From NCBI GenBank assembly GCA_902984215.1, contig CADWAF010000460.1, forward strand, positions 1 to 27,842: a DNA stretch of 27,842 nt, written 5' to 3'. Below, in pieces: positions 9,555 to 18,700 of this stretch; position 1 is the stretch's first letter, and every line of letters begins with the position of its first letter. This DNA is from Willaertia magna (lineage: Eukaryota > Heterolobosea > Eutetramitea > Acrasida > Naegleriidae). The position numbers and the translations under genes were made by a program. The notes beneath the pieces are model-generated. The model was not told the DNA's origin, did not search any database, and saw nothing but the letters and a program-made list of their open reading frames with translations.

Positions 9555-10193
9555 TTATCTTCTCAATGCAGTTCTACGTTTTTCCAATTCTTCTAAATGT
9601 TCATCTTCTTCTTCCTCTTCTTCGGGTATTTCATTCTTAAGTTCTGTATTTCCAACTTTAGTTTGATTTAATTTGCCAGTTAATATTTCATCTAAAACAT
9701 TGTTAACTTCTTCATCTGCTTCTTCTTCTACATCATCAAATGCATCATCCATTATATCATCGACCATTTCTTCAATTAATCCAGCTTTTTCCATTTCTTT
9801 TGATAGATTTCTCATCGTTTCATTCAATTCTGGAATTTTCATCATATCATTCATGGCTCTCATTACTTCCGAGGATTGTTTTAAAGCTCCAACAACTCTT
9901 AATTGTTGAAGTTGTTGATCTATTTGTAAAATAGCGGAATTGACATGTGCTTTTGTTGTAAACAAACGTTGTTTTGATTTTCTAGATTTCACTAATTGTT
10001 TAGCTAAAATTTTAGCAGCTTCAGTTTCTCCTTTTTTAGCATTTTGTTTTATTGCTAATTTTACTTTATTTTCTTCCATATCCATTTTTCTAATATTTCT
10101 GTCTAATTGTCTAATTGATGATCGTAAACTCTTTTTCCACTCCTTTGCCATTTCCTCTGGTGTTTTCTTGTGAAATAAATCTTTTAAACCCAT
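9555..10193 (-). CDS. VPS24: ESCRT-III subunit VPS24/CHMP3
   Basis: A complete 212-aa ORF. ESCRT-III subunits polymerise on endosomal and other membranes to drive budding away from the cytosol and scission, and VPS24 co-assembles with VPS2 to recruit VPS4. The N-terminus (MGLKDLFHKKTPEEMAKEWK) is followed by the basic helical hairpin of about 1-110 (RQLDRNIRKMDMEENKVK, AKQLVKSRKSKQRLF, KAHVNSAILQIDQQL). Next come KIPELNETMRNLSKEMEKAG and an acidic autoinhibitory C-terminus. The last residues, EELEKRRTALRR, form a MIM1-type VPS4-binding helix. The wording of these blocks matches CHMP3 better than CHMP2. It is convergent with the DYRK gene, with only 40 nt between the stops. Confidence 0.93.
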   Translation of the reverse strand: MGLKDLFHKKTPEEMAKEWKKSLRSSIRQLDRNIRKMDMEENKVKLAIKQNAKKGETEAAKILAKQLVKSRKSKQRLFTTKAHVNSAILQIDQQLQQLRVVGALKQSSEVMRAMNDMMKIPELNETMRNLSKEMEKAGLIEEMVDDIMDDAFDDVEEEADEEVNNVLDEILTGKLNQTKVGNTELKNEIPEEEEEEDEHLEELEKRRTALRR

Positions 10194-10458
10194 TTTTTTA
10201 TTTGTTTTTAATCTAATTCGTCTCCGACTAGGTGCTTCTTAACATCACATTAATAATAGAAAGAAATAGTGTGCATTCCGTGGTTGGCAACCTTTAAATT
10301 TACATTGTTATTTTTCAATGCATAAATGTTTCAATTAGAAGGACTTTCTTTTTGCATTGTTTACCACAAAAAGTCTCCGTCCTTTTCTTGGGTTGAGAGT
10401 CATTTATAGATAACGTTTCAAAATAACAAAGAATTTAAAGTTTCTCAACAAAAAAACG
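10194..10458. promoter_or_regulatory. divergent intergenic region with an imperfect inverted repeat
   Basis: This region lies between the start of VPS24 on minus and the start of a small plus-strand gene. It contains an imperfect inverted repeat with arms at 10339-10354 and 10367-10384 (outer parts AAGGAC and GTCCTT, inner parts CTTTTTG and CAAAAAG) around a 12-nt loop. Whether it is a protein-binding site, an RNA hairpin in the leader or chance is open. No other feature is seen. Confidence 0.35.
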
Positions 10459-10851
10459 ATGGAAAATGTTGCTAGAACTGATGGTGTTTCATCTTCTTTG
10501 ATAGATAACAGCATGTCTTCAATGTTAGAAAATCAAAAGAATTATAAACAATTATTTAAACAGCATGTTAAACAATATGCAAAAAGGAATTGCAAAAAAG
10601 TGATCGTGTTACATTCATCTAATCAACAAAGTTTACTGTTAAAAGTTTTAAACAATTTAAATTTTGTGAATTATTCGCATCAAAAGATTGTTGCCATCCA
10701 ATCCTTAGTAAAAAAAGAAAAAAGTGAGGAAATAATGGATGTTTTCATACTGGCGAAAAAGAAGGAAAGTCCAACTTTAAGGTCTATCGTGAAAAAGGAT
10801 GTGACTGAGGTTTTTAACCATTTTTCTTTTTATATGATTGTCTTGGAGTGA
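10459..10851 (+). CDS. small protein of unknown family, 130 aa
   Basis: A short ORF beginning at an ATG shortly after an A-tract and ending in TGA. I do not recognise it. The N-terminal 25 residues are Ser-rich and probably disordered. The remainder mixes basic helices (NYKQLFKQHVKQYAKRN) with strand-like hydrophobic runs (KKVIVLH, KIVAIQSLV, MDVFILAK, FYMIVLE), so a small folded alpha/beta domain is likely. It has no signal peptide or membrane helix. The next gene begins 68 nt downstream on the same strand. Reality of the gene rests on the clean ORF, the start context and its position between two conserved genes. Confidence 0.55.
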   Translation: MENVARTDGVSSSLIDNSMSSMLENQKNYKQLFKQHVKQYAKRNCKKVIVLHSSNQQSLLLKVLNNLNFVNYSHQKIVAIQSLVKKEKSEEIMDVFILAKKKESPTLRSIVKKDVTEVFNHFSFYMIVLE

Positions 10852-10919
10852 ATTAAATCATAGAACTCCATTTCCCACCAACAACACGCAAGTACAAAAA
10901 AATATTTTACGGGATTGGG

Positions 10920-11333
10920 ATGAAAAAGCATTTTGCACCTCCAGTTCATCACCCTTTTAAGTTTAATGTTCAACCTAATGTGAATGGGATTTCTATAGAA
11001 AGAGATAAATCTTCCTTAGAAGATGAAAATTTATTTTACTTAGAAGAAAAGTTATTAGGGGTATTAACGATAGGTCTTCAAAAATTAATAGAGGAGTATG
11101 AAGAGAAAAAGGATGAAGAATTGAAGGCTTATGAAACAATAAAAGGAGAAATATACAAGAAGGTTAATCCTATAAAGTGGTTGGCAATGTTTTTAATGAG
11201 AAATAATCCAAAATATAACACTGATATACTAAGGCATCCTTATTACCAATTAGTAGAGGATCACTTAAACAAAATTAAACCTCTAGTGGAAAAAAGAAAT
11301 TCTAAGGAATTAGACACCGAAGAAGGACAATAG
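10920..11333 (+). CDS. DPY30/RIIa-like motif protein, 137 aa
   Basis: A compact ORF starting at an ATG and ending in TAG. The middle reads LFYLEEKLLGVLTIGLQKLIEEYEE (about residue 38 on). It continues into KVNPIKWLAMFLMRNNPKYN (about 82-101). The pattern of a short amphipathic helix followed by N-P-hydrophobic-x-[WF]-hydrophobic-A-x-[FY]-L-x-x-N-N-P is that of DPY-30/RIIa dimerisation motifs. These occur in COMPASS subunits, adenylate kinases, EFCAB10-like and other axonemal proteins. The N-terminus has HHPFKFNVQPN and the C-terminus is charged. A flagellar or anchoring role is plausible, but a similarity search is needed to name the family. The 3' flank holds two TGTAAATA elements at 11340-11347 and 11352-11359. 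Confidence 0.6.
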   Translation: MKKHFAPPVHHPFKFNVQPNVNGISIERDKSSLEDENLFYLEEKLLGVLTIGLQKLIEEYEEKKDEELKAYETIKGEIYKKVNPIKWLAMFLMRNNPKYNTDILRHPYYQLVEDHLNKIKPLVEKRNSKELDTEEGQ

Positions 11334-11434
11334 TAGTACTGTAAATATTCTTGTAAATACATGTCGTATTGTTAAAAATGTGCCTTAATTTGTTGCATTT
11401 CTTTACTGCCTGAAAGTAATAAGCAGTCTTAAAT

Positions 11435-13180
11435 TTAATCAAAGATTGAGGCAGCATATCTTCCAGATATATTCCATGAATCAGAAAAAGTATCACCTTT
11501 TCTACTCTTGTCTAATTCTTCTTTTAAATCCTTTTCAGTTAAAGAAGCTACAAATTTCTCAGCCTTATTTTTCATTGTTTCTTCATCTATTTTTGAAGGT
11601 TTAAGTGAATGACTGCTACTGTTATGTGACACATTTACTTTTCTTGTTTCTTGTCTTATTCTAGCAAAATACTTTTTAGCATTATAACTTCTCCATTGAC
11701 TTTGAATTTTAGTAGCTGCTCTATCTCTTATAGTTTTATTTTCTAAGTATTTAATAAATAAATCTTCTTGGAATATAATTTTTTCAGTGGCTCTTACACC
11801 CTCCATATAGGTATAAGGTAAGTTCACTTTAATTATTTTAGGAATTAACAATTCTAGCTCTTCCTCAGTTTTAACAGTATTTTCAGTTTTGGATGCTTTA
11901 GGTGCATACAGTTGAAGCATTGAGTTAGAAGAATTGTTTGCAGGTGAATCTCGGGTAGCTGATTTTTTTGGAACATTGTAACGAAGAGCCCCACTCAATT
12001 GACTATCGGTTCTTTGCATCATATCTACAATGTATTCATGAAATGTTAATTCATTTGTGCATCTAACCCCATCCGGCAATAACAAAGGATTAGAATCTAA
12101 TACTATTCCAACACCTTCAAATAAAGGAGCAAGCTCTGTTAACTTTAAGAAATCTAAATCATTTCTCATCTTTAACATATAATTCTCTCCATTATGTATG
12201 AACACATTTTTCTTAATTAATTGATTTCTCCAAATTAATATTGATTCCACTAAATCTATAGTTACATCTCTTAAATTATTGACAATTGTTGGTACTTCGT
12301 TCTTAACTAAGGGATCATATAATTTAATGTATGGATTCTTTGGATTTACAGTTTTATTTTCTGCTACTTTTAATGCTATTTCTCTTAATCTACCTATATA
12401 AACTTCTCTTTGTTCAATATTTGTCAATACTCTGTGTTGAATAGATCTAATATTAATTAATTTAGATATTTCTTTAAATATTTGTATATGATTGGATAAT
12501 GTTTCAGGATAGAAATACTTTTTAGAAAATTCAACTCTATCCTTCTCTTCAATATTCATTTCTTCCCAAATTTCTTCTATCAACCCCCTCGTTCTTTGAA
12601 ATATATCTCTCATTGAAGATTCTATTACTCCTATTTGAGATTCTTCCCTCTTCTTTTTTAAAAGTAATTGTACAAGTTGGTCCAATATTAGATTATCATC
12701 TAATGGCCCTAATTTATTTACATTCTTCTTAACTAATGGTGTTCTTTCTTCTCCTAGCGTTAGTGAGCTCAAGTCCTCTCCTACCGATTGTTCTAGTATA
12801 TCATCATTCTTACCCTCTTCTCCATCTAAATCATCAAAGGCTGTAAAGGGATCTATATCATCATTGTTAGTATTATGTTGATAGAGAACAGCCTTAGGTC
12901 CTAACTTTCTTTTAGTAAGGCTGTATAAATCTCCTAATGATTTCTTAGCTTGGTATAATGTTCTAGTTAAAATTTCATTTAAATTTCTTTGATTTTTCTT
13001 GATTGTTTCTTCATCAACTTTTTTATGAATATTTGATATTTGGTATTCAATTAGTTCATTCTTTGTTTGAATTACCCTATCATCATTAACTTCTTTCATA
13101 AAATTGATATGTTTATCTCTTCTATTCTTTGAAGAAGGGCTATGAAATGGTTCTTCTTCATCATCCCTCAATCTTACCAT
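11435..13180 (-). CDS. IQ-motif, coiled-coil protein, 581 aa
   Basis: A single-exon ORF; its ATG follows an A-tract. The N-terminal 60 residues are charged. Helical, probably coiled-coil stretches follow, including a block around 200-300 with EEIWEEMNIEEKDRVEF and later REIALKVAEN. A calmodulin-binding IQ motif lies at 488-510 (ATKIQSQWRSYNAKKYF). The last 70 residues are Ser/Lys-rich. The phrase EIWEEMNIEEKDRVEF loosely recalls the spectrin-like segments of MAP65/PRC1 microtubule bundlers, but I would not assign that family from one phrase. Calmodulin binding through the IQ motif is the only functional inference I would defend; an axonemal or cytoskeletal role is speculative. The gene is divergent from the beta-lactamase-like gene, with 173 nt between the two ATGs. 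Confidence 0.75.
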   Translation of the reverse strand: MVRLRDDEEEPFHSPSSKNRRDKHINFMKEVNDDRVIQTKNELIEYQISNIHKKVDEETIKKNQRNLNEILTRTLYQAKKSLGDLYSLTKRKLGPKAVLYQHNTNNDDIDPFTAFDDLDGEEGKNDDILEQSVGEDLSSLTLGEERTPLVKKNVNKLGPLDDNLILDQLVQLLLKKKREESQIGVIESSMRDIFQRTRGLIEEIWEEMNIEEKDRVEFSKKYFYPETLSNHIQIFKEISKLINIRSIQHRVLTNIEQREVYIGRLREIALKVAENKTVNPKNPYIKLYDPLVKNEVPTIVNNLRDVTIDLVESILIWRNQLIKKNVFIHNGENYMLKMRNDLDFLKLTELAPLFEGVGIVLDSNPLLLPDGVRCTNELTFHEYIVDMMQRTDSQLSGALRYNVPKKSATRDSPANNSSNSMLQLYAPKASKTENTVKTEEELELLIPKIIKVNLPYTYMEGVRATEKIIFQEDLFIKYLENKTIRDRAATKIQSQWRSYNAKKYFARIRQETRKVNVSHNSSSHSLKPSKIDEETMKNKAEKFVASLTEKDLKEELDKSRKGDTFSDSWNISGRYAASIFD

Positions 13181-13353
13181 TTTTTACATTTCCCTCTAAA
13201 AATAATAAAATTTGTAAAAAAAATGGCTCAATTATCAATAACTGTAACCCATCATTACAATCAAAAAAAGATACTTGGCATCTTCCAATTAATTTCAATA
13301 AAAAGGAACAAACATCATCTAATGCTATTTTTTTAAAAAAATTCACAAAAAAA

Positions 13354-15762
13354 ATGAAATCATTTGTCATTTTGGCAGCAATATTCTTAGCTCTCTATTT
13401 ACTTTCCACAACCGCAACTGTCAATAGCAAAGAATTAAATAATGACGATGATATTTTCTTTGATTCCTATTTTTCATCAAATAATTTAACTAATAATAAA
13501 ATAATTACTACTAGTTTTACAATCTCATCATTTAATAGTGAAACAAATCAAACTACAATAAATTTTCAAAAAAGTTATCAACACCCATCACTTCAAATAA
13601 ATCAAAATGTAAATTCTAAAGATTCTATTTTTATGGTTGGACCTTCAATTTCAAATATTTTTATTAAATTATTATATTTATTACCTGAAAATAATTTGTT
13701 AAATGATTTACAAAAATCAGTTAATGAATTATTATTGGACAATAGTTCTAAAGTTAAATTTGATAAATCTATTTTAGGGAATTATCAAAGTTGGTCAAGA
13801 TTATTTCCATATGTCAAAGAAAATAATTTTTTAACTGTCAATCATTTAATTACACATCAATCAGGAATTGATTTTAGAGAAAGTAATAAAATTTTTGTAA
13901 AAGATCAACCAATAGATAATTTTTCAAATTCTGACAGTTTACAAATATATTTAGAAAATTTATTAAAAAATAATTTGGCTCCTAGAATTAGACAAACTGA
14001 AATAATTAAAAATAGAGAAGAAATAGATGGCATTTCTATTTTAGGATATTTATTTTCTAAAATTAAAAAAACCAATTTAAATTCATTTTTAAAAACAAAT
14101 ATTTTAGAAAAATTAAATATGTTAAATACTTTTAATTTATTTACTGAAAATATTAAAAATAATTTACATTTTATTAAACATTTTGAATTTAATGATAAAA
14201 ATGAAATTAAAGAATCAAATAATTTTAATTATTTTACAAAATATCCTGTCACGTCAACTGTCTTTACAAATTCTGATGATTTAAACAAATTGGGTGTTTT
14301 TTTATTACAAAATTTTAATAAAAATGATTTAATTAATAAATTTTTATTTTATGAAGATCAATTTTATGAAAAGAAATATTTATATCATTATTCTAAAATT
14401 GGTAATTATTTTACAATGATTGTAATATTTCCAGAAGATCAAATTGTAATGACAATGACTAGTTTAGCAATGACACAAAAAATAATTAATAATTTTATTG
14501 AAAATTATATTTTATTTAAATTTAATAATTTAAAAAATAATTTAATTAATGATTGTAATAATTTAAATTTTAATACATATATAGAAAATAATTATTGTAA
14601 TGTAAAATTAAATTTAAATAATTTAAAACCACTTTATAATGAAAATATGTTTAAAAATTTTAAAAATAAAATGGAAGGTTGTTTTATAAATGTAGAATAT
14701 GAACATTCAACTTATTTAAAATATTTTACAATGAAAGAAATTATTTGTTTAAAATATAAAGATAATTATTTCTCTGGAAATATTTATAATTTTGATTTAT
14801 ATAATACTTTAAATCAATTAACAAGTATTAAAAATAATTATTTATTTAACTCTTTTGATAATTTAATATTTTTACAATCTGAATTTTCAGCAAACACTTT
14901 TCGTTTAGGTTATTTAAAAGAAGAACGAGTAAATGTCAATAATAATGTAATGTATTTTAATAAACAACCAGAACAACAAGTGAATACAATGGTTGTTTTT
15001 GAGAATTATTTATCAAATAAATTATGGAAGGTTCATACAGAAGATGATGGTGGTAAATATTTATATTTAGAAGGACCTTTTATTACTTTAAAATATGAAA
15101 GATTTACTGAAGAGTTTTCATTCTTTTGGTTTTCTATTGGTTTTGGTATTGTAATGATTTTAGGATTAATTACAATTATTACACAATTTGTATTTTTAAT
15201 TATTGAAAGCAGAAATAGATTGAATGCAAAATATAATAATTTACAAAATGTAGATTTAAAGAGAGTAATGATCCAATCAGATGATTATGTTTCATCTGAT
15301 GATGAATTAGATGTTGAAATGGATGATAAAATTAGTAATAGTTTACAAAGATATAATGCTTCTATTAAAAAAGAAAGACAAAAAAGAAAGAATAGTACTA
15401 ATAATACTATTTTACAATGGAATGAAACAAGTAGAAAGAAACGTTGGGCAATTACAATATTTACTTTCACTGTCACAATTGTAAATATATTCTTTTTCGT
15501 CCTTTTGAAGGCTGCCAATATTATGATGATTATTGGAATTTATTTTGAATCAAAACCAATGTTATTTGTTCCTTTAATTATTTCTGGATTAATTGGTTTG
15601 AATTTTATTACCTTACTTGTTGAATTTATTGTTCGTTGTAGAGTTTGCAACAAGATTGTTTGGATATTCATTGTTTTAAATTTAATTTGGAATTGTGTTG
15701 ATATTGCTTTCTTAATCCTTTTAATGAGAATTAATTGGTTTGGGTATTGGAATGCAATGTAA
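13354..15762 (+). CDS. membrane protein with degenerate serine-beta-lactamase-like ectodomain
   Basis: The start is the ATG at 13354, after an A-tract and directly before a signal peptide (MKSFVILAAIFLALYLLS); this gives 802 aa. Upstream in-frame sequence has no better start and overlaps the neighbour's 5' end. Residues about 90-380 follow the layout of class C beta-lactamase/PBP-like serine hydrolases. LTVNHLITHQSGID (160-173) matches the conserved HLLTHTSG block. ILGYLFSKIKKTNLNSFLKT matches the LLGYIIEKVSG block. KLNMLNT matches the GM-x-NT turn, and VTSTVFTNSDDLNKLGVFL the ASGLxSTAxDLAKF block. The SxxK site is GPSISN with no Lys, and the YxN site reads EEI, so both catalytic motifs are gone. 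The C-terminus has about four membrane helices (near 590-615, 698-730, 735-760 and 767-792). The region between is Asn-rich. A ligand-binding or structural role is likelier than hydrolysis. Confidence 0.8.
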   Translation: MKSFVILAAIFLALYLLSTTATVNSKELNNDDDIFFDSYFSSNNLTNNKIITTSFTISSFNSETNQTTINFQKSYQHPSLQINQNVNSKDSIFMVGPSISNIFIKLLYLLPENNLLNDLQKSVNELLLDNSSKVKFDKSILGNYQSWSRLFPYVKENNFLTVNHLITHQSGIDFRESNKIFVKDQPIDNFSNSDSLQIYLENLLKNNLAPRIRQTEIIKNREEIDGISILGYLFSKIKKTNLNSFLKTNILEKLNMLNTFNLFTENIKNNLHFIKHFEFNDKNEIKESNNFNYFTKYPVTSTVFTNSDDLNKLGVFLLQNFNKNDLINKFLFYEDQFYEKKYLYHYSKIGNYFTMIVIFPEDQIVMTMTSLAMTQKIINNFIENYILFKFNNLKNNLINDCNNLNFNTYIENNYCNVKLNLNNLKPLYNENMFKNFKNKMEGCFINVEYEHSTYLKYFTMKEIICLKYKDNYFSGNIYNFDLYNTLNQLTSIKNNYLFNSFDNLIFLQSEFSANTFRLGYLKEERVNVNNNVMYFNKQPEQQVNTMVVFENYLSNKLWKVHTEDDGGKYLYLEGPFITLKYERFTEEFSFFWFSIGFGIVMILGLITIITQFVFLIIESRNRLNAKYNNLQNVDLKRVMIQSDDYVSSDDELDVEMDDKISNSLQRYNASIKKERQKRKNSTNNTILQWNETSRKKRWAITIFTFTVTIVNIFFFVLLKAANIMMIIGIYFESKPMLFVPLIISGLIGLNFITLLVEFIVRCRVCNKIVWIFIVLNLIWNCVDIAFLILLMRINWFGYWNAM

Positions 15763-15769
15763 ATTAAGA

Positions 15770-15781
15770 AATAAATTTATT
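15770..15781. terminator. palindromic poly(A) signal shared by two convergent genes
   Basis: AATAAATTTATT is a perfect 12-nt palindrome that presents AATAAA on both strands (15770-15775 plus, 15776-15781 minus). It lies in the 17-nt gap between the stop of the beta-lactamase-like gene (15760-15762) and the stop of the mannosidase gene (15780-15782). The minus-strand hexamer overlaps the mannosidase stop codon. Bidirectional use is inferred. Confidence 0.5.
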
Positions 15782-18700
15782 AATGTGTTTTAACGCCTGC
15801 ATTTTCATATAACATTGGAAGAATTGTTTTACTTCTTCTTCCTCTTCTCTTGGCAAATACTAATTTAAGAACGTAACGGCCTACTACAATTAATAAAACA
15901 GCACCTATTATAAAGTACAAATATGGAATACCTCTCTTTTCTTCTTCCATTATTTCTTCTGGTTTATTTTCTGTTTCTTCTCTGTTATAATTTTCATGAT
16001 TTTCTTCAATTATTACTCTTTTATCTTCTTTCTTTTCTTCTTCCTTTTCTTCTCTATTTTCTTCTACTTCTTGAGGTTCAATAGGTATTCTTTGATTTTC
16101 AAGTAATTTCTCTTGGGGAACCTCTCTTTCTTCTTCTTCAATGTCATCATAAGAATTAATTTCATCAATTTCCTTAATTCTTTTTATAATAGACATTTGA
16201 TCTTCATCATCAATCTTATCTTCAATATTAACAAAACCTTTACCAGTAGGTGTTAAGGCAACAAAATAAGTTCTAATAGAAGAAGGTGGAATTTTAATTA
16301 AGGCAGAACCTAAATCTTCAAAGGAAAGTAACTTTCTTGCAGTAGGATTATCTTTCATTGCAGCTATTGCCTCATCAGATAAGAATACTCCTTCTTCTTC
16401 AGTATTTTGACCACCTTCATTTGTCTTTTTTACTTGTTTTGTAAAATCAAAAGCAATAACCCTATCAGGTTTAAATCTTAATTTCTTCTTCTCTTCTTTT
16501 CTATCATAAATATAATTTAAAGATCTTTCTCTAATGTCAGATATTTCTACACCTTCTGAAAATAATTTTGTTAAATCAATTTCCATTTCTTTTGATGGAT
16601 GTAAATTTTGTAATCTTAAACCAATTTCATCACTTGAAATACCTCTTGCTTGTAAAGTAATCATTTCAATATATTTTGGGAAATTATTATTAAATCCTGT
16701 AAATACACCCTTCACATTACCATGTACTAAATAACTAATTAATTGTCTATTAATTAAAAATGATTTTAAATGAATATTAACAAAATCTTCATTCTTTGTA
16801 CCTAATGTATATGAAATTGATGTTCTAAATTTTAATGCTGAAAAATCATTATTTGCTTCTGACATTCCTCTACCATCATCTCTCATTAATCTTCTATGTA
16901 TCATAAATTCTAAATTATTATTATCTCTAGTTGTTACTGCCATAGAATGATCTGTTAATACTGTTAATTGTGATGATGAACTACTTCCATCTGTTGTTTT
17001 TAATATTGCTCCATTAGTAGATGGATAGAAACGTCCAGATTGTGGAGCACTTTGATGTACAGTTCTTTTAACAAAATTAAATCCATCATAAACTAACATT
17101 GAATTCTTATCGTTACGATTATTATTTCCTACACCAAATCTAGCAACCATTTCTGAATTTTCAGGTAGTGGATTAATATCAAATTTAAAATCAATAAAAT
17201 GTGAAGATAATAAATCTTTTGTATTTTTAGTTAAAGTTATAATTATAATTATTCTACTTGTTCTAATATATGCTCTTTCGATAAAATCACCTTTAGATAA
17301 ATAAATAAATTTAACACTTTGATTTTCTAAAGGGATTGGATCATTCATTGGTCTAAATATATAACTACCACTATTAACAGTTTTAAATTCAGCAAATTGT
17401 AAATTTGTGACGTGTAATTTGTTATCAAATTTACTAAATACTTGTTTTAAATATCCAGTTTCTTTATCTAAAGTAATTTGATAAATATCATTCTCAATAA
17501 TTAAATCCTTTTCTGAAACAGAAGATAATTGTTTAACTTTAACACCTCTTTCAGTAAATGTATTATAGTTAGAAGTAGGCTCATTAGTATATAATACATT
17601 AGTATCAATTAAATCATCATTGTGATCAATTGAATCTTTACATTTAAAAGAAATAGATTCAAAGCCTTGTCCATCAACATTTACAGAGAAATAAATACCA
17701 TATGGATATCTAGATGCATCCTCAACTTGTTGTTCATAATCAGCATTAGGTATTACTTGATAATCTAATTGATTCTTTTCACTATCTGTTATTGTTGCTA
17801 TTTTACATTTTGAATCAACATTAATTGTTTGTCTAACAGAATGTGATAAACTATTATGTACAATGATAGTATGTTGTTCTTTGTTATCAATTTCTAATTT
17901 CTCAAATACTGTTGTATCTTCTTTAATTTCTAAAACATGTTTAACTAAAGATTTATGTAAAAATTTCATATCTTGTATTGCAGATGCTAATTGAGACATA
18001 TAATCATTATAAACATGTTTACGACAAGTACCTGTAATTGCATCATGATGTTGAACTAAACCAACTGTTTGTCTACTACGTTGAATTGAATTAAATGTAT
18101 CAACCCAATTAAATGTAGTATGTTCATGTGTCATTTTCACTCTTGCTAATGCATATAACATTTCAGTTGCTGTTAAAATAGATTCTGCTTTTCTAGCAGC
18201 TCTCTTTAAATTAGGTAAAGAAGTGAAATATCCAGTCCAATAACTATCTGAATTATCTGCATATGGTACAAAATCATGTTTAACAACTGGATATTTTGTA
18301 TCTTTAAAATCTTGACTTAATGCTTCAAAATAATCTGTAACAGTTGAATATTGTACTGTTACTCCACTATTCCTCTTATTAATATAATCAATTAACCTAT
18401 CCATATTACTAAATTGTCTATCAGCTGATTTAAATTTAAAATCATCACCAAATGGTACTAATAAATATCCTGTTCTATAATGTGCAGATCTTTTTCTCAT
18501 ATCATCTATAAATTCATTAGCTCTTCTATCAATATTATGATCCGTTATTAATTCAACACCTGCATTCTCAAAATCAAATCCTCTAGGTGCTGAATAATGT
18601 GTATGTAACACTTCTGTAAATATTGTTTTATTTTGACTAATATTCCATAAAAATTGTAATGATTTTTCATCTTTCATTACTTGTTTAATTGCAAAATGTA

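Noticed and set aside
13129..13353. N-terminal extension of the beta-lactamase-like protein, or separate short ORFs, in this stretch
   Set aside because: The upstream frame begins at TTG, overlaps the 5' end of the opposite gene and would bury the signal peptide. The ATG at 13354 after an A-tract is a far better start.
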